A stretch of 19,247 nucleotides of DNA from Devosia sp. (GCA_025352765.1 JANXSI010000222.1:1-19247); one strand, 5' to 3'; shown: positions 1 to 9,693, numbered from the stretch's first letter. Numbers and translations: made by a program. The notes: generated from the sequence alone by a model not told the origin.

Positions 1-3
1 GTC

Positions 4-1098
4 GTGCCTGAGCCGGCGGCCAAGGTCGCGATCAAGACGGACATCGTGGTGATCGGGGCGGGGCAGGCGGGCCTGTCCGCGGCCTATCACCTCAAGCAGC
101 GGGGACTGGTCGGCGGACGCGGTTTCGTCGTCCTCGACCAGCCGCCGGCGGCTGGCGGCGCCTGGCAGTTCCGCTGGCCGTCGCTGACGCTGAGCACGGT
201 CAACCGCATCCACGACCTGCCGGGCCTGAGCTTTGCCGAGGCGGTGCCGGGGACCAGCGAGACGGTCGAGGCAGCCGTCGCGGTGCCGCAGTATTTCGCC
301 GCGTACGAGCGTCGGTTCGAGTTGCCGGTCTATCGGCCGGTAAAGGTGACGGTGGTCTGCGAGCGCAGTGGCCGCTTCCGCATCGAGACCGACCGCGAGA
401 CCTTCTCGGCCCGCGGCATCATCAATGCGACGGGGACCTGGGAGTCGCCGTTCATTCCCGACTATCCCGGGCGCGAGACGTTCGAGGGCCGGCAGTTCCA
501 CACCCACGATTATCGCACCGCGGAAGCGTTTCGCAGCCAGCGTGTGCTGGTGGTCGGCGGCGGCATTTCGGCGATCCAGCTGCTCGACGAAATCTCGCGC
601 GTGGCGACGACCATTTGGGTGACGCGGCGGCCCCCGGTGTTCCGCGAGGGCCCGTTCGACGCCGAAGCGGGGCGCGCGGCGGTAAAGCTGGTCGAGGAGC
701 GGGTGCGGCAGGGATTGCCGCCCAATTCGGTGGTCTCGGTCACGGGCCTCCCCGTGACGCCGGCCATCGAGGCGATGCTGGCCCGCGGCGTGCTCGAGCG
801 GCAGGAGATGTTCGCCGAGATCCTGCCGCATAGCGTGCGCTGGGCCGACGGGCGCGAACTGGCGGTCGACACGATCCTCTGGTGCACGGGGTTTCGCAGT
901 TCGCTCGATCACCTCGCGCCGTTGCTGTTGCGCGAGCCCAGCGGCGGCATCACCATGACCGGGCGGCTCGCGACGCAGGTGGCCAAAGACCCGCGGGTGC
1001 ACCTCGTCGGCTACGGTCCGTCGGCCTCGACGGTCGGCGCCAACCGTGCGGGGGCGGCGGCCGCAAGCGAGCTGATGGCTTCCCTCGAGTTACCATAG
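4..1098 (+). CDS. Flavin-containing monooxygenase-like NAD(P)/FAD-dependent oxidoreductase
   Basis: 364-residue two-dinucleotide-fold flavoprotein. Seen: an N-terminal FAD-binding GAGQAG at residues 18-23 after a hydrophobic strand; FEGRQFHTHDY at 160-170, which fits the FxGxxxHxxx(W/Y) fingerprint of flavin-containing and Baeyer-Villiger monooxygenases except for Tyr at the end; a second nucleotide-binding GGGISA at 185-190, expected for NADPH; and CTGF at 294-297, the usual ATGF-like motif near the C-terminus. Family knowledge: such enzymes use NADPH and O2 to oxygenate small N-, S- or carbonyl-containing substrates in the cytoplasm. The GTG start at base 4 is uncertain, because the window begins three bases earlier and any ribosome site lies outside; the motif spacing suggests little is missing. 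It converges on the mutarotase-like gene with a 16-base gap and need not belong to the sugar locus. Substrate unknown. Confidence 0.85.
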   Translation: MPEPAAKVAIKTDIVVIGAGQAGLSAAYHLKQRGLVGGRGFVVLDQPPAAGGAWQFRWPSLTLSTVNRIHDLPGLSFAEAVPGTSETVEAAVAVPQYFAAYERRFELPVYRPVKVTVVCERSGRFRIETDRETFSARGIINATGTWESPFIPDYPGRETFEGRQFHTHDYRTAEAFRSQRVLVVGGGISAIQLLDEISRVATTIWVTRRPPVFREGPFDAEAGRAAVKLVEERVRQGLPPNSVVSVTGLPVTPAIEAMLARGVLERQEMFAEILPHSVRWADGRELAVDTILWCTGFRSSLDHLAPLLLREPSGGITMTGRLATQVAKDPRVHLVGYGPSASTVGANRAGAAAASELMASLELP

Positions 1099-1114
1099 GG
1101 CCGAGAGATGTCGG

Positions 1115-2209
1115 CTAGCCCTGCTGTGCGGGCGCGACGAATGACGGATCGCACGAAACGAACACGCTTTGTCCGCTCTCGCCGACAATCTCCACTCCGC
1201 CCTTGGCGGCCGAGATGCTCGCAACGGCACCGAATCCAGGCGGGGTTGGCGCGAGGCCGAACATATAGCTGACGGTCGTCGGCGCCGCTGGTGACAGCAG
1301 GACCGCCGTCGGGCTGCCTGTCGCGGCGACCGGGTTGTTGGCGATCGACGCGGCGTGCCCGAGGTGGAAATACCCGCAAATCTCCTCAAGGCCGATGGCG
1401 TTGCGGTGCCGGCCATTCCACGGCGCGTAGTCGCGACCGCCATTGCTGCACCACAGCAGCGTCTGCGGCAGCACCTCGGGGTTCTTGAGCGAGAACCAGA
1501 CCCAGCCATCGGTGCTGTTGCTGGCCGCCGTCCAGGCAAATCCCGGCTTCTGCTCGGCGACGAGCATCCAGATCGACTCAAAGCCGTCCGGGGTCGGAAA
1601 CCGGGTAAGGTCGACCGTGCCGCCATCGGCGCGCCGCGCCCGGTGGAGGTCGGTGATCGTCTGGCCGGACGCGAGCAGGGTGCGCCCGAGCGGGGGAACC
1701 TCGTCGGGCTGCGGCGTGCTGAGCGCCATGCTCCATGGAGAAAAGGCGAGGCGGAGGGGAGCGCTGGCGTGAAGCATCGCGTGATGCCCGATGGGGATCC
1801 GTCCCGTCCCGCCGCTCAGGGTGTGCCGCTGGTAGACGACAGGCTCGCCGGGCCGGACTTCCACCAGCTTGGTGATCGTTGCACCGAGCACCGTGCCGTC
1901 GAGGACGGCGTTGACGGCACTGCCGGTCGAGCCGGTCAGCCGCCAGGCACCATTGGCCGGCAGGCCGTGGACGAACGGCATCTCGGGCAGGAGGTCGCTC
2001 GTTCCGAACGGGGCGCAGAAGAAATCCCCGCGCAGCATCCTCAGAATATGGGGGGTATCGCCGGGGAGGGGCTCATCGGCCCATGGCGCCGTGTGCATCG
2101 GGCGCACGGTGCGACCGTCCTCGAGCGTGAACTCGACGTCCGACAGGTGGCCACCGGTCTCGGTCACCGCAAGGGCAACGCGGTCCGAGCGCAGGGGGAA
2201 GATTTTCAT
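1115..2209 (-). CDS. Aldose 1-epimerase (galactose mutarotase)-fold protein, last gene of operon A
   Basis: 364 residues from the ATG at 2209, chosen because GGGAGAG lies about 7 bases upstream; a longer reading up to 2248 has no such site. The sequence is rich in predicted beta strands and lacks a signal peptide or membrane segment. Features recalling hexose mutarotases: HGLPANGAW at residues 81-89 (compare HGFxRxxxW), paired histidines in GHHAMLH at 141-147, and GLEEICGYF at 273-281, where Glu275 or Glu276 could play the catalytic glutamate role. Known family role: interconversion of sugar anomers, or sugar binding. It follows the binding-protein gene after a 68-base gap holding a GC hairpin, so it is probably co-transcribed with transporter A and would act on the incoming sugar. 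The assignment rests on motif resemblance only; a non-catalytic carbohydrate-binding role is possible. Confidence 0.7.
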   Translation of the reverse strand: MKIFPLRSDRVALAVTETGGHLSDVEFTLEDGRTVRPMHTAPWADEPLPGDTPHILRMLRGDFFCAPFGTSDLLPEMPFVHGLPANGAWRLTGSTGSAVNAVLDGTVLGATITKLVEVRPGEPVVYQRHTLSGGTGRIPIGHHAMLHASAPLRLAFSPWSMALSTPQPDEVPPLGRTLLASGQTITDLHRARRADGGTVDLTRFPTPDGFESIWMLVAEQKPGFAWTAASNSTDGWVWFSLKNPEVLPQTLLWCSNGGRDYAPWNGRHRNAIGLEEICGYFHLGHAASIANNPVAATGSPTAVLLSPAAPTTVSYMFGLAPTPPGFGAVASISAAKGGVEIVGESGQSVFVSCDPSFVAPAQQG

Positions 2210-2237
2210 GGGGGCGCTCTCCCGAGGGCACAAGATT

Positions 2238-2262
2238 GGCCGGCGCACAGGGCGCGCCGGCC
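2238..2262 (-). other. Intercistronic GC hairpin after binding-protein gene A
   Basis: GGCCGGCGC (2238-2246) pairs perfectly with GCGCCGGCC (2254-2262) around a 7-base loop. It starts 15 bases past the binding-protein stop codon. In the transcribed (minus) direction it is followed by AATCTTG, not a T-run, so it is a poor intrinsic terminator. A 3'-end stabiliser or partial attenuator that raises binding-protein mRNA relative to the downstream gene is more likely (inference). Confidence 0.6.
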
Positions 2263-2277
2263 GGGGTCGGGAGGTCG

Positions 2278-3315
2278 TTACTTCGCCGCGGCGTCGATGT
2301 TGTCCTTGTTGTAGACCGAGAACGGCCCCATCAGGACACGCAGGCCGGCCTTGCGGGTCGGGTCCTTGGTGATCGTGTATTCGCCCATCCGGCCGGCGGT
2401 GAACTTGGCGCCGTCCTTGGCTTCAAGTGTGCCGGTCGCCATCTGGTAGGCGACCTGGTAGGTCAGGTAGCCAAGATCGACGAAGCTCCAGAGCGCGAAC
2501 TCCGGCGAGCAGCCGTTCTTGTTGTAGGCCAGCATTTCGCTGGGCACGCCGAGGCCCGTGATCTTGACCTTGTCGCACATGTTCTCGTCCTGGAGCGCCT
2601 TGGCACCGGCGACGATACCGACCGAGGTCGGCGCGACGATCAGCTTCATGTCGGGGTATTTGTCGAGCAGGGCCTGCGCTTGGTTATAGCTCTCTTCCGA
2701 CTGGTCATTTCCGTAGACCGTGTCGACGAGTTCGAGCTTGGCGTATTTCGGATCCTTCATCGCGTCCTTCATGGCGGCGATCCAGGCGTTCTGGTTGGCC
2801 GCGTCCGGCGACGCCGAAAGGATGGCGAATTTGCCGCCATCGGCACCGAGGATCGACAGCGCCATGTCGGCGAGCACCTTGCCGGTCTCGGAGAAGTCCA
2901 CCTGAGCGACGAACACGTCTTCGCCCTCGGCCGACGGGATCGGCGAGTCCCAGGTCACAACCTTGATGCCCTTGTCGTGGGCGGCCTTGGCCGCGGGCAC
3001 GATCTGGTCGCCCGAGTTGTTGGAGATCATGATCGCGCCGACGCCCTGCGTGGTGGCATTGGTGGTGATCTCGATCTGTCCGGCGACACTGTTTTCGGGC
3101 GTCGGCCCGAGGAACTGCAGCGGTTTGGAGTTCTGCAGCTCCTTTTCCGCCTCGAGTGCGCCCTGATGGGCCTGGTCGAACGGCAGGATGCCCAGGAATT
3201 TGGGCAGCAGCACCATATCGACGGCCTGACCGGGCTTTGCCTGCGCAAAGGCCCCGGTGGTGGCCATCGCCAGAACCAACGCCGTTGCGGCGGTGGCGAG
3301 TAGATACTTCCTCAT
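2278..3315 (-). CDS. Sugar ABC transporter periplasmic substrate-binding protein (RhaS/LsrB family), system A
   Basis: 345-residue type-I periplasmic binding protein that captures the substrate and delivers it to the system A permeases. A Sec signal peptide occupies residues 1-24 (MRK, hydrophobic stretch, then AFA before Gln25). The ATG at 3315 is preferred over a GTG at 3333 because GGGAGAG lies just upstream. Landmarks typical of the rhamnose/autoinducer-2 branch are LLPKFLG (36-42), SNNSGD (98-103), TWDSP (121-125), ANQNAW (173-178) and APTS (228-231). Two mature cysteines, Cys247 and Cys269, could form a disulfide. By recalled alignment with LsrB, the AI-2-contacting Asp-Gln pair is Asn-Gln here and the Ala contact is Ser, which favours a sugar such as rhamnose over AI-2 (inference). 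Its start overlaps the permease stop by four bases (ATGA). Confidence 0.9.
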   Translation of the reverse strand: MRKYLLATAATALVLAMATTGAFAQAKPGQAVDMVLLPKFLGILPFDQAHQGALEAEKELQNSKPLQFLGPTPENSVAGQIEITTNATTQGVGAIMISNNSGDQIVPAAKAAHDKGIKVVTWDSPIPSAEGEDVFVAQVDFSETGKVLADMALSILGADGGKFAILSASPDAANQNAWIAAMKDAMKDPKYAKLELVDTVYGNDQSEESYNQAQALLDKYPDMKLIVAPTSVGIVAGAKALQDENMCDKVKITGLGVPSEMLAYNKNGCSPEFALWSFVDLGYLTYQVAYQMATGTLEAKDGAKFTAGRMGEYTITKDPTRKAGLRVLMGPFSVYNKDNIDAAAK

Positions 3316-4277
3316 GTCTCTCTCCCTATCCACTTGGAACGTATTGTTTGCGCTAGGTTCGGAACCAGAACCGACAGGATCAGCAAGGCTCCGATCACGC
3401 TCGTCTGGGTGTTGCCGGTGATGTTGGCCAGACCCATGCCGTTACGGAGGTTCAAGATCACCAGGATCGACAGGCCGACCCCAAGGATGTTTCCCGAACC
3501 GCCGAAGATGCTGACGCCGCCCAGCAGGACCATCGTGATGATGTCGAGCTCGAACCCGGTCGCCATGTCGCCGCGCACCGATCCCAGTCGGGCGGTGTAG
3601 AGAATGCCGGCGAGGGCGGCGATCAGCCCGGACGCCGCAAAGAGTGTCAATTTGACCAGCTTGACGCGCACGCCTGAGTAGCGCGCCGCCTGTGCGTTGT
3701 TGCCGATGACATAGACCAACCGGCCGAGGGCCGAGCCGTGCAGAACGATCGCCGTGCCGATGAAGAGGATGGCAAAGATGATGATGGCGATGGTGATTGG
3801 CCCGACCAGCGGTTGCTGCCCGAGTGTGTTGAACCACTCGGGGAAACCGCCGATGGCCCGGTCCTCGATGAAAATGCGCGCAATGCCGCGGTAGCCGATC
3901 AGTCCCGCGAGGGTCACCGCCAGCGAGGGCAGGCCGACATAGGCAATCCAGAAGCCATTGAACAGGCCGGCCGCAAGGCCGCAGAGCAGAGCCGCGAGGA
4001 TGGCGACCGGAAATGGAACGCCGATCGAGAACAGCCAGGCAAGGATGCAGGCGGCCAGCCCCATGACCGAGGCGACAGACAGGTCGATCTCGCCGTTGAT
4101 GATGATCAGCGTCATGATCAGGGCCAGCACGATTTTTTCGATCGACAGCTGGAACAGGTTCACGATGTTGCCGATGCCCAGATAATAGGGCGAGCGCAAC
4201 ACGTTCATCGTCACGATGGCGATGAGGATGACGAGCAGCAGGCCTTCCCAGCCCCGCAACCGGTTGAGGATCGCCAT
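3312..4277 (-). CDS. Sugar ABC transporter permease 2 (BPD_transp_2/RbsC-like), system A
   Basis: 321-residue inner-membrane permease, almost entirely hydrophobic helices, one half of the system A channel. Family marks: GEIDLSV at residues 62-68, LFNGFWIAYVGLPSLAVTL at about 105-123 (usual form NGxxVxxxxxPxxIVTLG), and the cytoplasmic-loop motif VIGNNAQAARYSGV at 190-203, which contacts the ATPase. The ATG at 4277 is chosen because it follows AGGTGA by about 8 bases and makes a TGATG one-base overlap with the upstream permease stop; an upstream extension to 4340 would run inside that gene. Its own stop overlaps the binding-protein start as ATGA. Two different permeases plus one fused ATPase match the rhamnose/AI-2 transporter layout. 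Confident for family; substrate not shown. Confidence 0.92.
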   Translation of the reverse strand: MAILNRLRGWEGLLLVILIAIVTMNVLRSPYYLGIGNIVNLFQLSIEKIVLALIMTLIIINGEIDLSVASVMGLAACILAWLFSIGVPFPVAILAALLCGLAAGLFNGFWIAYVGLPSLAVTLAGLIGYRGIARIFIEDRAIGGFPEWFNTLGQQPLVGPITIAIIIFAILFIGTAIVLHGSALGRLVYVIGNNAQAARYSGVRVKLVKLTLFAASGLIAALAGILYTARLGSVRGDMATGFELDIITMVLLGGVSIFGGSGNILGVGLSILVILNLRNGMGLANITGNTQTSVIGALLILSVLVPNLAQTIRSKWIGRET

Positions 4278-5319
4278 CACGTGCTCACCTCGTCCTTCTC
4301 CTTGGGCGGAGTGGCAAAGCGTAACTCGCCTCTCGCCCACAGCGCACGCAGCCGCTGCAGGATCACCGCATCGCTCGCCACGGCCAGGAGGATCAGGAGT
4401 CCGAGCAGGGCATCGCGCCAGAACTCGCTGATCTGCAGTCGGAACAGGCTCTGTTCCAGCACCCCGATCATGATGGCGCCCAGCATCGCCCCCACCACCG
4501 TGCCCGAGCCGCCGAAGATGTTGACCCCGCCCACCACCACCGCCGCCACGACCTCGAGCTCGAGGCCACGTCCCGCCTCGACGGTGATGTTGCCAAAGCG
4601 CGCCAGCGTCACAAAACCGGCGAGCCCTGCCAGCGCCCCGCAGATGACGAAGGCGATGAACACCAGTCGACGCGTCGGCAGTCCGATCAGCTCTGCTGCA
4701 TCTGGATTGGAGCCGATGGCGTAAAAGCGCCGGCCAGTGCGCAGGAAGGTTGTGCCGAGCTGAAACAGAATGACGATGCAGACCGCTATGGCGAACAGCG
4801 CTCCGACGTTGACCTCGCCGATGCTGACGATGTTGACCCGCGGCAGGTCCACCAGCCAGCCCGGCAGGCTGTCGGTCGTGACGGTCCTGGCGCCCGAAAG
4901 ATCGACCAGCAATCCACGAAAGATCGCCAACGTGCCCAGCGTCACGATGATCGATGGAACCCTGGCAAAGGCGACGAGTATCCCGTTGAGGGCACCCATG
5001 CCGCCTCCCATCGCCACGGCGATCAGCACCGCGAGGAACGGGTTGAGGCTGTTATCGCGGGCCAGCAGGGTGCCAACGAAATAGGCGGTGCAGCCGACGA
5101 TTGAGCCGACCGACAGATCGATGTTGCGAGTAAGAACGACCAGGGTCTGGCCGACCGCAACGATGGTGATGATGGTGACGCTCGCCGCGATCCGATTGAA
5201 GGTGCGCGAAGTATAGTAGTTGGCGATCAGCGAGCCGAAGAAGATAACTGCCACGATGATTAGCAGCAGCAGGCTCAGTTCGCGCACCTGCTCGGGGCGG
5301 ATGTGGCGGCGGATCCAGT

Positions 5320-5323
<4 letters not shown>
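4277..5323 (-). CDS. Sugar ABC transporter permease 1 (BPD_transp_2/RbsC-like), system A
   Basis: 348-residue polytopic inner-membrane protein of the CUT2 sugar importer class, presumed to form a heterodimeric channel with the following permease. Seen: NIDLSVGS at residues 67-74, GALNGILVAFARVPSIIVTLG at 110-130, and the ATPase-contact loop YAIGSNPDAAELIG at 201-214. The C-terminal tail is hydrophilic and charged (PKEKDE). The ATG at 5323 has a CAGGAG site about 8 bases upstream, inside the ATPase gene, and overlaps that gene's stop by four bases (ATGA), so translation is probably coupled. The tail ends in a TGATG overlap with the next permease. Confidence 0.92.
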
Positions 5324-6882
<1,559 letters not shown>

Positions 6883-6947
6883 AAATTCCCCCTCACAACG
6901 GACTTTGCCGGACGCCTAACGGCTGTTCTCGCGCAATTCCCACCCGG

Positions 6948-6977
6948 ACTATATTGAAACGTTATCACAATGGGCAA
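6948..6977 (-). promoter_or_regulatory. Predicted sigma70-type promoter of operon A
   Basis: On the minus strand, TTGCCC (6977-6972) and TATAGT (6953-6948) are separated by 18 bases. The predicted start near 6940 gives a leader of roughly 58 bases to the GTG at 6882. The spacer carries the LacI-type site GATAACGTTTC. It lies within the 241-base divergent region 6883-7123, in which no gene is visible. Confidence 0.5.
6953..6968. promoter_or_regulatory. Candidate LacI-family operator, operon A promoter
   Basis: ATTGAAACGTTATCAC agrees at 11 of 16 positions with the palindrome TTGGAAACGTTTCCAA suggested by the two better sites at 7053 and 10875. The central AACGTT is self-complementary. It sits inside the spacer of the predicted operon A promoter, where a bound repressor would block polymerase. 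The centre is exactly 100 bases from that of the next site. Confidence 0.45.
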
Positions 6978-7026
6978 GCGCCGATTCCAAATTTGTTACC
7001 TCGTCTTTCTCGGGACGTCTGAGACC

Positions 7027-7054
7027 TTGCGTTTCGCTGTCCCTGGTCTAATTT
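7027..7054 (+). promoter_or_regulatory. Predicted promoter of the GMC/Gfo-Idh unit
   Basis: TTGCGT (7027-7032) and TAATTT (7049-7054) with a 16-base spacer, about 70 bases before the GTG start. It is a moderate match to sigma70 elements; the operator-like palindrome begins on the last two bases of the -10 box. Confidence 0.35.
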
Positions 7055-7068
7055 GGAAACGGTGCCAA
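7053..7068. promoter_or_regulatory. Candidate LacI-family operator, GMC promoter
   Basis: TTGGAAACGGTGCCAA is a 16-base inverted repeat with six of eight pairs matched and perfect TTGG/CCAA arms. It overlaps the end of the predicted -10 box and the likely transcription start, a classic repressor position. It is the second best of four related sites in the window. Confidence 0.6.
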
Positions 7069-7123
7069 CGGCGACAGCGTAAGCGCGCGTGGTTCTGCAG
7101 AGGGCGAGCCTTGGGAGGGGTGC

Positions 7124-8644
7124 GTGGATCGATTTGATGTCATCGTTGTGGGGGGCGGGTCGGGGGGCGGAGTTGCCGCGGCCCGGCTGACCGAGGATCC
7201 CGATTGCCGTGTACTCCTGCTCGAAGCAGGGCCGGACTTCCCGCGCGAGGAGATTCTCCCGCCGCTCTTCACGATCAGTGGCGAGCACAGCTGGAAGTCG
7301 GCCGCCATACCGGAAATGGACTGGGAGTTCTACAACGCGGACCGCTCTGGCACCCTCAACGGCCGCCAGCTGTGGCTGCCCCGCGGCAAGCTGATGGGCG
7401 GCACGTCGATGGTCAACGCTACGATCGCCGCGAGAGGAGCACCGTTCGACTTCGATCGCTGGGCAGCCATGGGCAATTCCGGCTGGGCCTGGAACGATGT
7501 CTTGCCCTATTTCATCAAGATCGAGACCGACCTCGATTTTGGCGATCAGCCGATCCACGGCAACTCTGGACCGATTGTCATCCAGCGCTACAAGCCCGAG
7601 AGCTGGGCGCCGATCAATCGTGTGATGTACGAGTCCTGCGTCGAGCTTGGCATCCGCGAGGCCCCGGATCTCAACGCGCTCGATGCGCATGCCGGCGTCG
7701 TAGGGGTCATGCCCCACAATCGCTACAAGGAGGTGCGGCTCGGCACGCTTGTCACCTATATCCGCGCCGCACGTAAGCGCGCCAATCTGACCATACGAGC
7801 CGGTGCCGTCGTTGATCGCGTGTTGCTCAGGAACGGGAAGGCCGAGGGCGTCACCTTTGTCGATGGCAAGGGGGACAGCGAAATCGCCTATGCCGACGAG
7901 GTGGTTCTCAGCGCCGGCGTCTACAATACGCCCGCAATTCTGCAGCGCTCCGGGATCGGGCCGTCGGCGTGGCTGAAGCCACTGGGGATCGACGTTGCCG
8001 CTGACCTCCCCGTCGGCAAGAACCTGCTCGATCATCCCGGCTTCGGCATGATCTTCAAGGGCAGGGGGCTGGGAGTCACCACCGGACGCTCATTTGTCGC
8101 TGACGTGCGCGGTCCGGCGGGGCCCACTGGCGAGCCCGCCTGGCAAACCCACCCGTTCCCGGTCGACGAGGAGGAGGGGATGGCCGGGTTCTGGACCTAT
8201 CTCACCCACGCTCTGGCGCAGGGCGAAGTGATCATCCAGAGCCGCGATCCGAGACAGGCGCCGCTGATTGACCACCGCTACAACACGGTTGAGCGCGACC
8301 GCCAGAACTTCGAGGATGCCCGCAACTTCTGCAAACAGATGCTGGCGAGCGCCACCTTCCGGCGTCACGGTGCCGAATGGGTCGACGACATCAATCAGCC
8401 GATCGTCGAGGCTCTGGCAGCGCGACTGGGCGCGGCCCATCATCAGGCAGGGACAGCCAAGATGGGATTGGCGAGCGACCCAACAGCGGTGGTCGACACG
8501 GAGTTGCGCGTTCATGGCTTCAGCAATCTGCGCGTTGCCGACACGAGCATCTATCCCGACAACGTGCAGCACAACACCAACCTGACGGCGCTGGTCGTCG
8601 GCGAGAGGGTGGCCGAGTTCGTTGCTCGCGGCCAATCGCACTGA
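7124..8644 (+). CDS. GMC family FAD-dependent oxidoreductase (choline/glucose dehydrogenase-like)
   Basis: 506-residue flavoprotein of the glucose-methanol-choline family, which oxidises alcohols or sugars with FAD. Seen: FAD-binding GGGSGG at residues 10-15 followed by LLLEAG at 31-36; the first GMC signature region LPRGKLMGGTSMVNA (85-99); the second, NTPAILQRSGIGP (268-280); and in the C-domain HQAGTAKMG (440-448) with catalytic-base candidate His440 and HNTNLT (483-488) supplying the partner His483 or Asn484. No Sec or Tat signal is visible, so it is probably cytoplasmic, unlike periplasmic glucose dehydrogenases. It is slightly shorter than typical choline dehydrogenases (about 550). The GTG start at 7124 follows GGGAGGGG by a few bases. 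It is divergent from operon A, and a Gfo/Idh gene follows after 11 bases. The small gamma subunit of 3-keto-sugar dehydrogenases is not present nearby. Substrate unknown. Confidence 0.9.
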   Translation: MDRFDVIVVGGGSGGGVAAARLTEDPDCRVLLLEAGPDFPREEILPPLFTISGEHSWKSAAIPEMDWEFYNADRSGTLNGRQLWLPRGKLMGGTSMVNATIAARGAPFDFDRWAAMGNSGWAWNDVLPYFIKIETDLDFGDQPIHGNSGPIVIQRYKPESWAPINRVMYESCVELGIREAPDLNALDAHAGVVGVMPHNRYKEVRLGTLVTYIRAARKRANLTIRAGAVVDRVLLRNGKAEGVTFVDGKGDSEIAYADEVVLSAGVYNTPAILQRSGIGPSAWLKPLGIDVAADLPVGKNLLDHPGFGMIFKGRGLGVTTGRSFVADVRGPAGPTGEPAWQTHPFPVDEEEGMAGFWTYLTHALAQGEVIIQSRDPRQAPLIDHRYNTVERDRQNFEDARNFCKQMLASATFRRHGAEWVDDINQPIVEALAARLGAAHHQAGTAKMGLASDPTAVVDTELRVHGFSNLRVADTSIYPDNVQHNTNLTALVVGERVAEFVARGQSH

Positions 8645-8655
8645 GGCGCAGAGAC

Positions 8656-9693
8656 ATGGCTCGGGCGAGGATCGGGGTCATCGGGGCAGGGTGGTGGGCG
8701 GTGGCCAACCATCTGCCAGAGCTGCAGAAGAACCCGGCCTGCGAGGTCGTGGCGGTCAACCGCCTCGGAGCTGCCGAACTGGCCCAGGTGCAATCGACGT
8801 TCAAAGTAGCGCAGGGGTTCGAGGACTACCGCGAGATGCTGGCAACGGTGTCCATGGATGGCGTCGTTGTTGCGTCGCCGCACGTGCTTCACTTCGAGCA
8901 TGCCAAGGCCGCGCTCGAGGCGGGATGCCATGTCCTTGTCGAAAAGCCGATGGCGACCACGGCCGCCGATGCCCGTGCGCTGGTTGACCTCGCGTCACGG
9001 CGGGGGCGGCAGATCCTTGTGCCCTATGGCTGGAATTTCCAGCATTTTGCCGCAGACGCGCACCGGCTGGTGGCCGGCGTGGGCAAGGTCGAACACGTCA
9101 TCCTGCAGATGGCGTCTGCCCTCGATGACCTCTTCGCCGGGCAACCCATGCGGGAGACGGAGGGAGCGATGTTCCGGCCGCCGGCATCGACCTGGGCCGA
9201 TCCCAAGCGCTCGGGCGGATACGGCTGGGGCCAGCTCGTCCACGCGCTGGGACTCCTGTTCTACATTGCCGACCTTGAGCCCGACGAGGTCTTCGCGATG
9301 ACCGGCAAGTCGCCGAGCGGGGTCGACTACTACGACGCTGCGGTTGTCCGCTTCACCGGCGGAGCGACCGCCGCGCTGTCGGGTGCCTCGACCATTCCGA
9401 AGCACCGCAGCGTGCAGATCGACCTCAGGATCTTCGGGTCCGAAGGTGTGCTGTTTCTCGATATCGAGCGCGGGCGTCTGGAACTTCGTCGCCGCGACGG
9501 ACGGGACGAGATCGTGCCGGTCACCGCTGAGGACCTCGGCTATTCCTGCATCGAACCTGTCGACCGCTTCGTCGACATTTGCCGGGGTACTCCCGTCGAC
9601 AATCCTGCGCCCGGACTGGTCGGCCAGCGAGCTGTCGAGGTGCTCGACGCGATGTATCGCTCGGCGGCCACTGGCCGGATTGAGAGCGTCTAG
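8656..9693 (+). CDS. Gfo/Idh/MocA family NAD(P)-dependent oxidoreductase
   Basis: 345-residue dehydrogenase of the glucose-fructose oxidoreductase/inositol dehydrogenase family, acting on sugars, polyols or keto-sugars in the cytoplasm. Seen: Rossmann motif GVIGAGWWA at residues 7-15, hallmark EKP at 96-98 with the catalytic lysine, and a GGYGWGQLVHALGLLFY stretch where the family's active-site His lies. The ATG at 8656 is chosen because the Rossmann fold begins at once and GAGG lies about 9 bases upstream, overlapping the GMC stop. The open frame extends upstream to 8377, but only as a shadow of the GMC gene. It is co-transcribed with the GMC gene, so the two may make successive redox steps, for example oxidation to a keto-sugar and its reduction (inference). 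It converges on the enolase-superfamily gene with a 45-base gap lacking a clear terminator. Confidence 0.9.
   Translation: MARARIGVIGAGWWAVANHLPELQKNPACEVVAVNRLGAAELAQVQSTFKVAQGFEDYREMLATVSMDGVVVASPHVLHFEHAKAALEAGCHVLVEKPMATTAADARALVDLASRRGRQILVPYGWNFQHFAADAHRLVAGVGKVEHVILQMASALDDLFAGQPMRETEGAMFRPPASTWADPKRSGGYGWGQLVHALGLLFYIADLEPDEVFAMTGKSPSGVDYYDAAVVRFTGGATAALSGASTIPKHRSVQIDLRIFGSEGVLFLDIERGRLELRRRDGRDEIVPVTAEDLGYSCIEPVDRFVDICRGTPVDNPAPGLVGQRAVEVLDAMYRSAATGRIESV

Noticed and set aside
1097..1122. Hairpin in the convergent gap after the monooxygenase gene (AGGG/CCCT and CCGA/TCGG with a 4-base bulge)
   Set aside because: Interrupted stem and no T-run on either strand; not convincing as a terminator.
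1355..2314. Long plus-strand open frame of about 320 codons
   Set aside because: It is antisense to the mutarotase-like gene; composition is Arg/Gly/Pro/Ala-rich with no domain, and it runs across the hairpin. Typical shadow in GC-rich DNA.
2236..3303. Plus-strand open frame of 355 codons antisense to binding protein A
   Set aside because: The minus strand has a signal peptide, family motifs and a good ribosome site; the plus frame is a codon-position mirror rich in Gly, Arg, Val and His.
3738..4724. Plus-strand open frame across the permease genes
   Set aside because: Asp/Arg/Gln-rich low-complexity mirror of membrane-helix codons; it spans the junction of two well-supported permeases.
6965..8035. 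Minus-strand open frame of 356 codons overlapping the GMC gene
   Set aside because: Antisense to a clear GMC flavoprotein, and it would extend over the promoter region; no recognisable domain.
8377..8655. Upstream extension of the Gfo/Idh frame
   Set aside because: It lies inside the GMC gene in another frame; the Rossmann fold starts right after the ATG at 8656.
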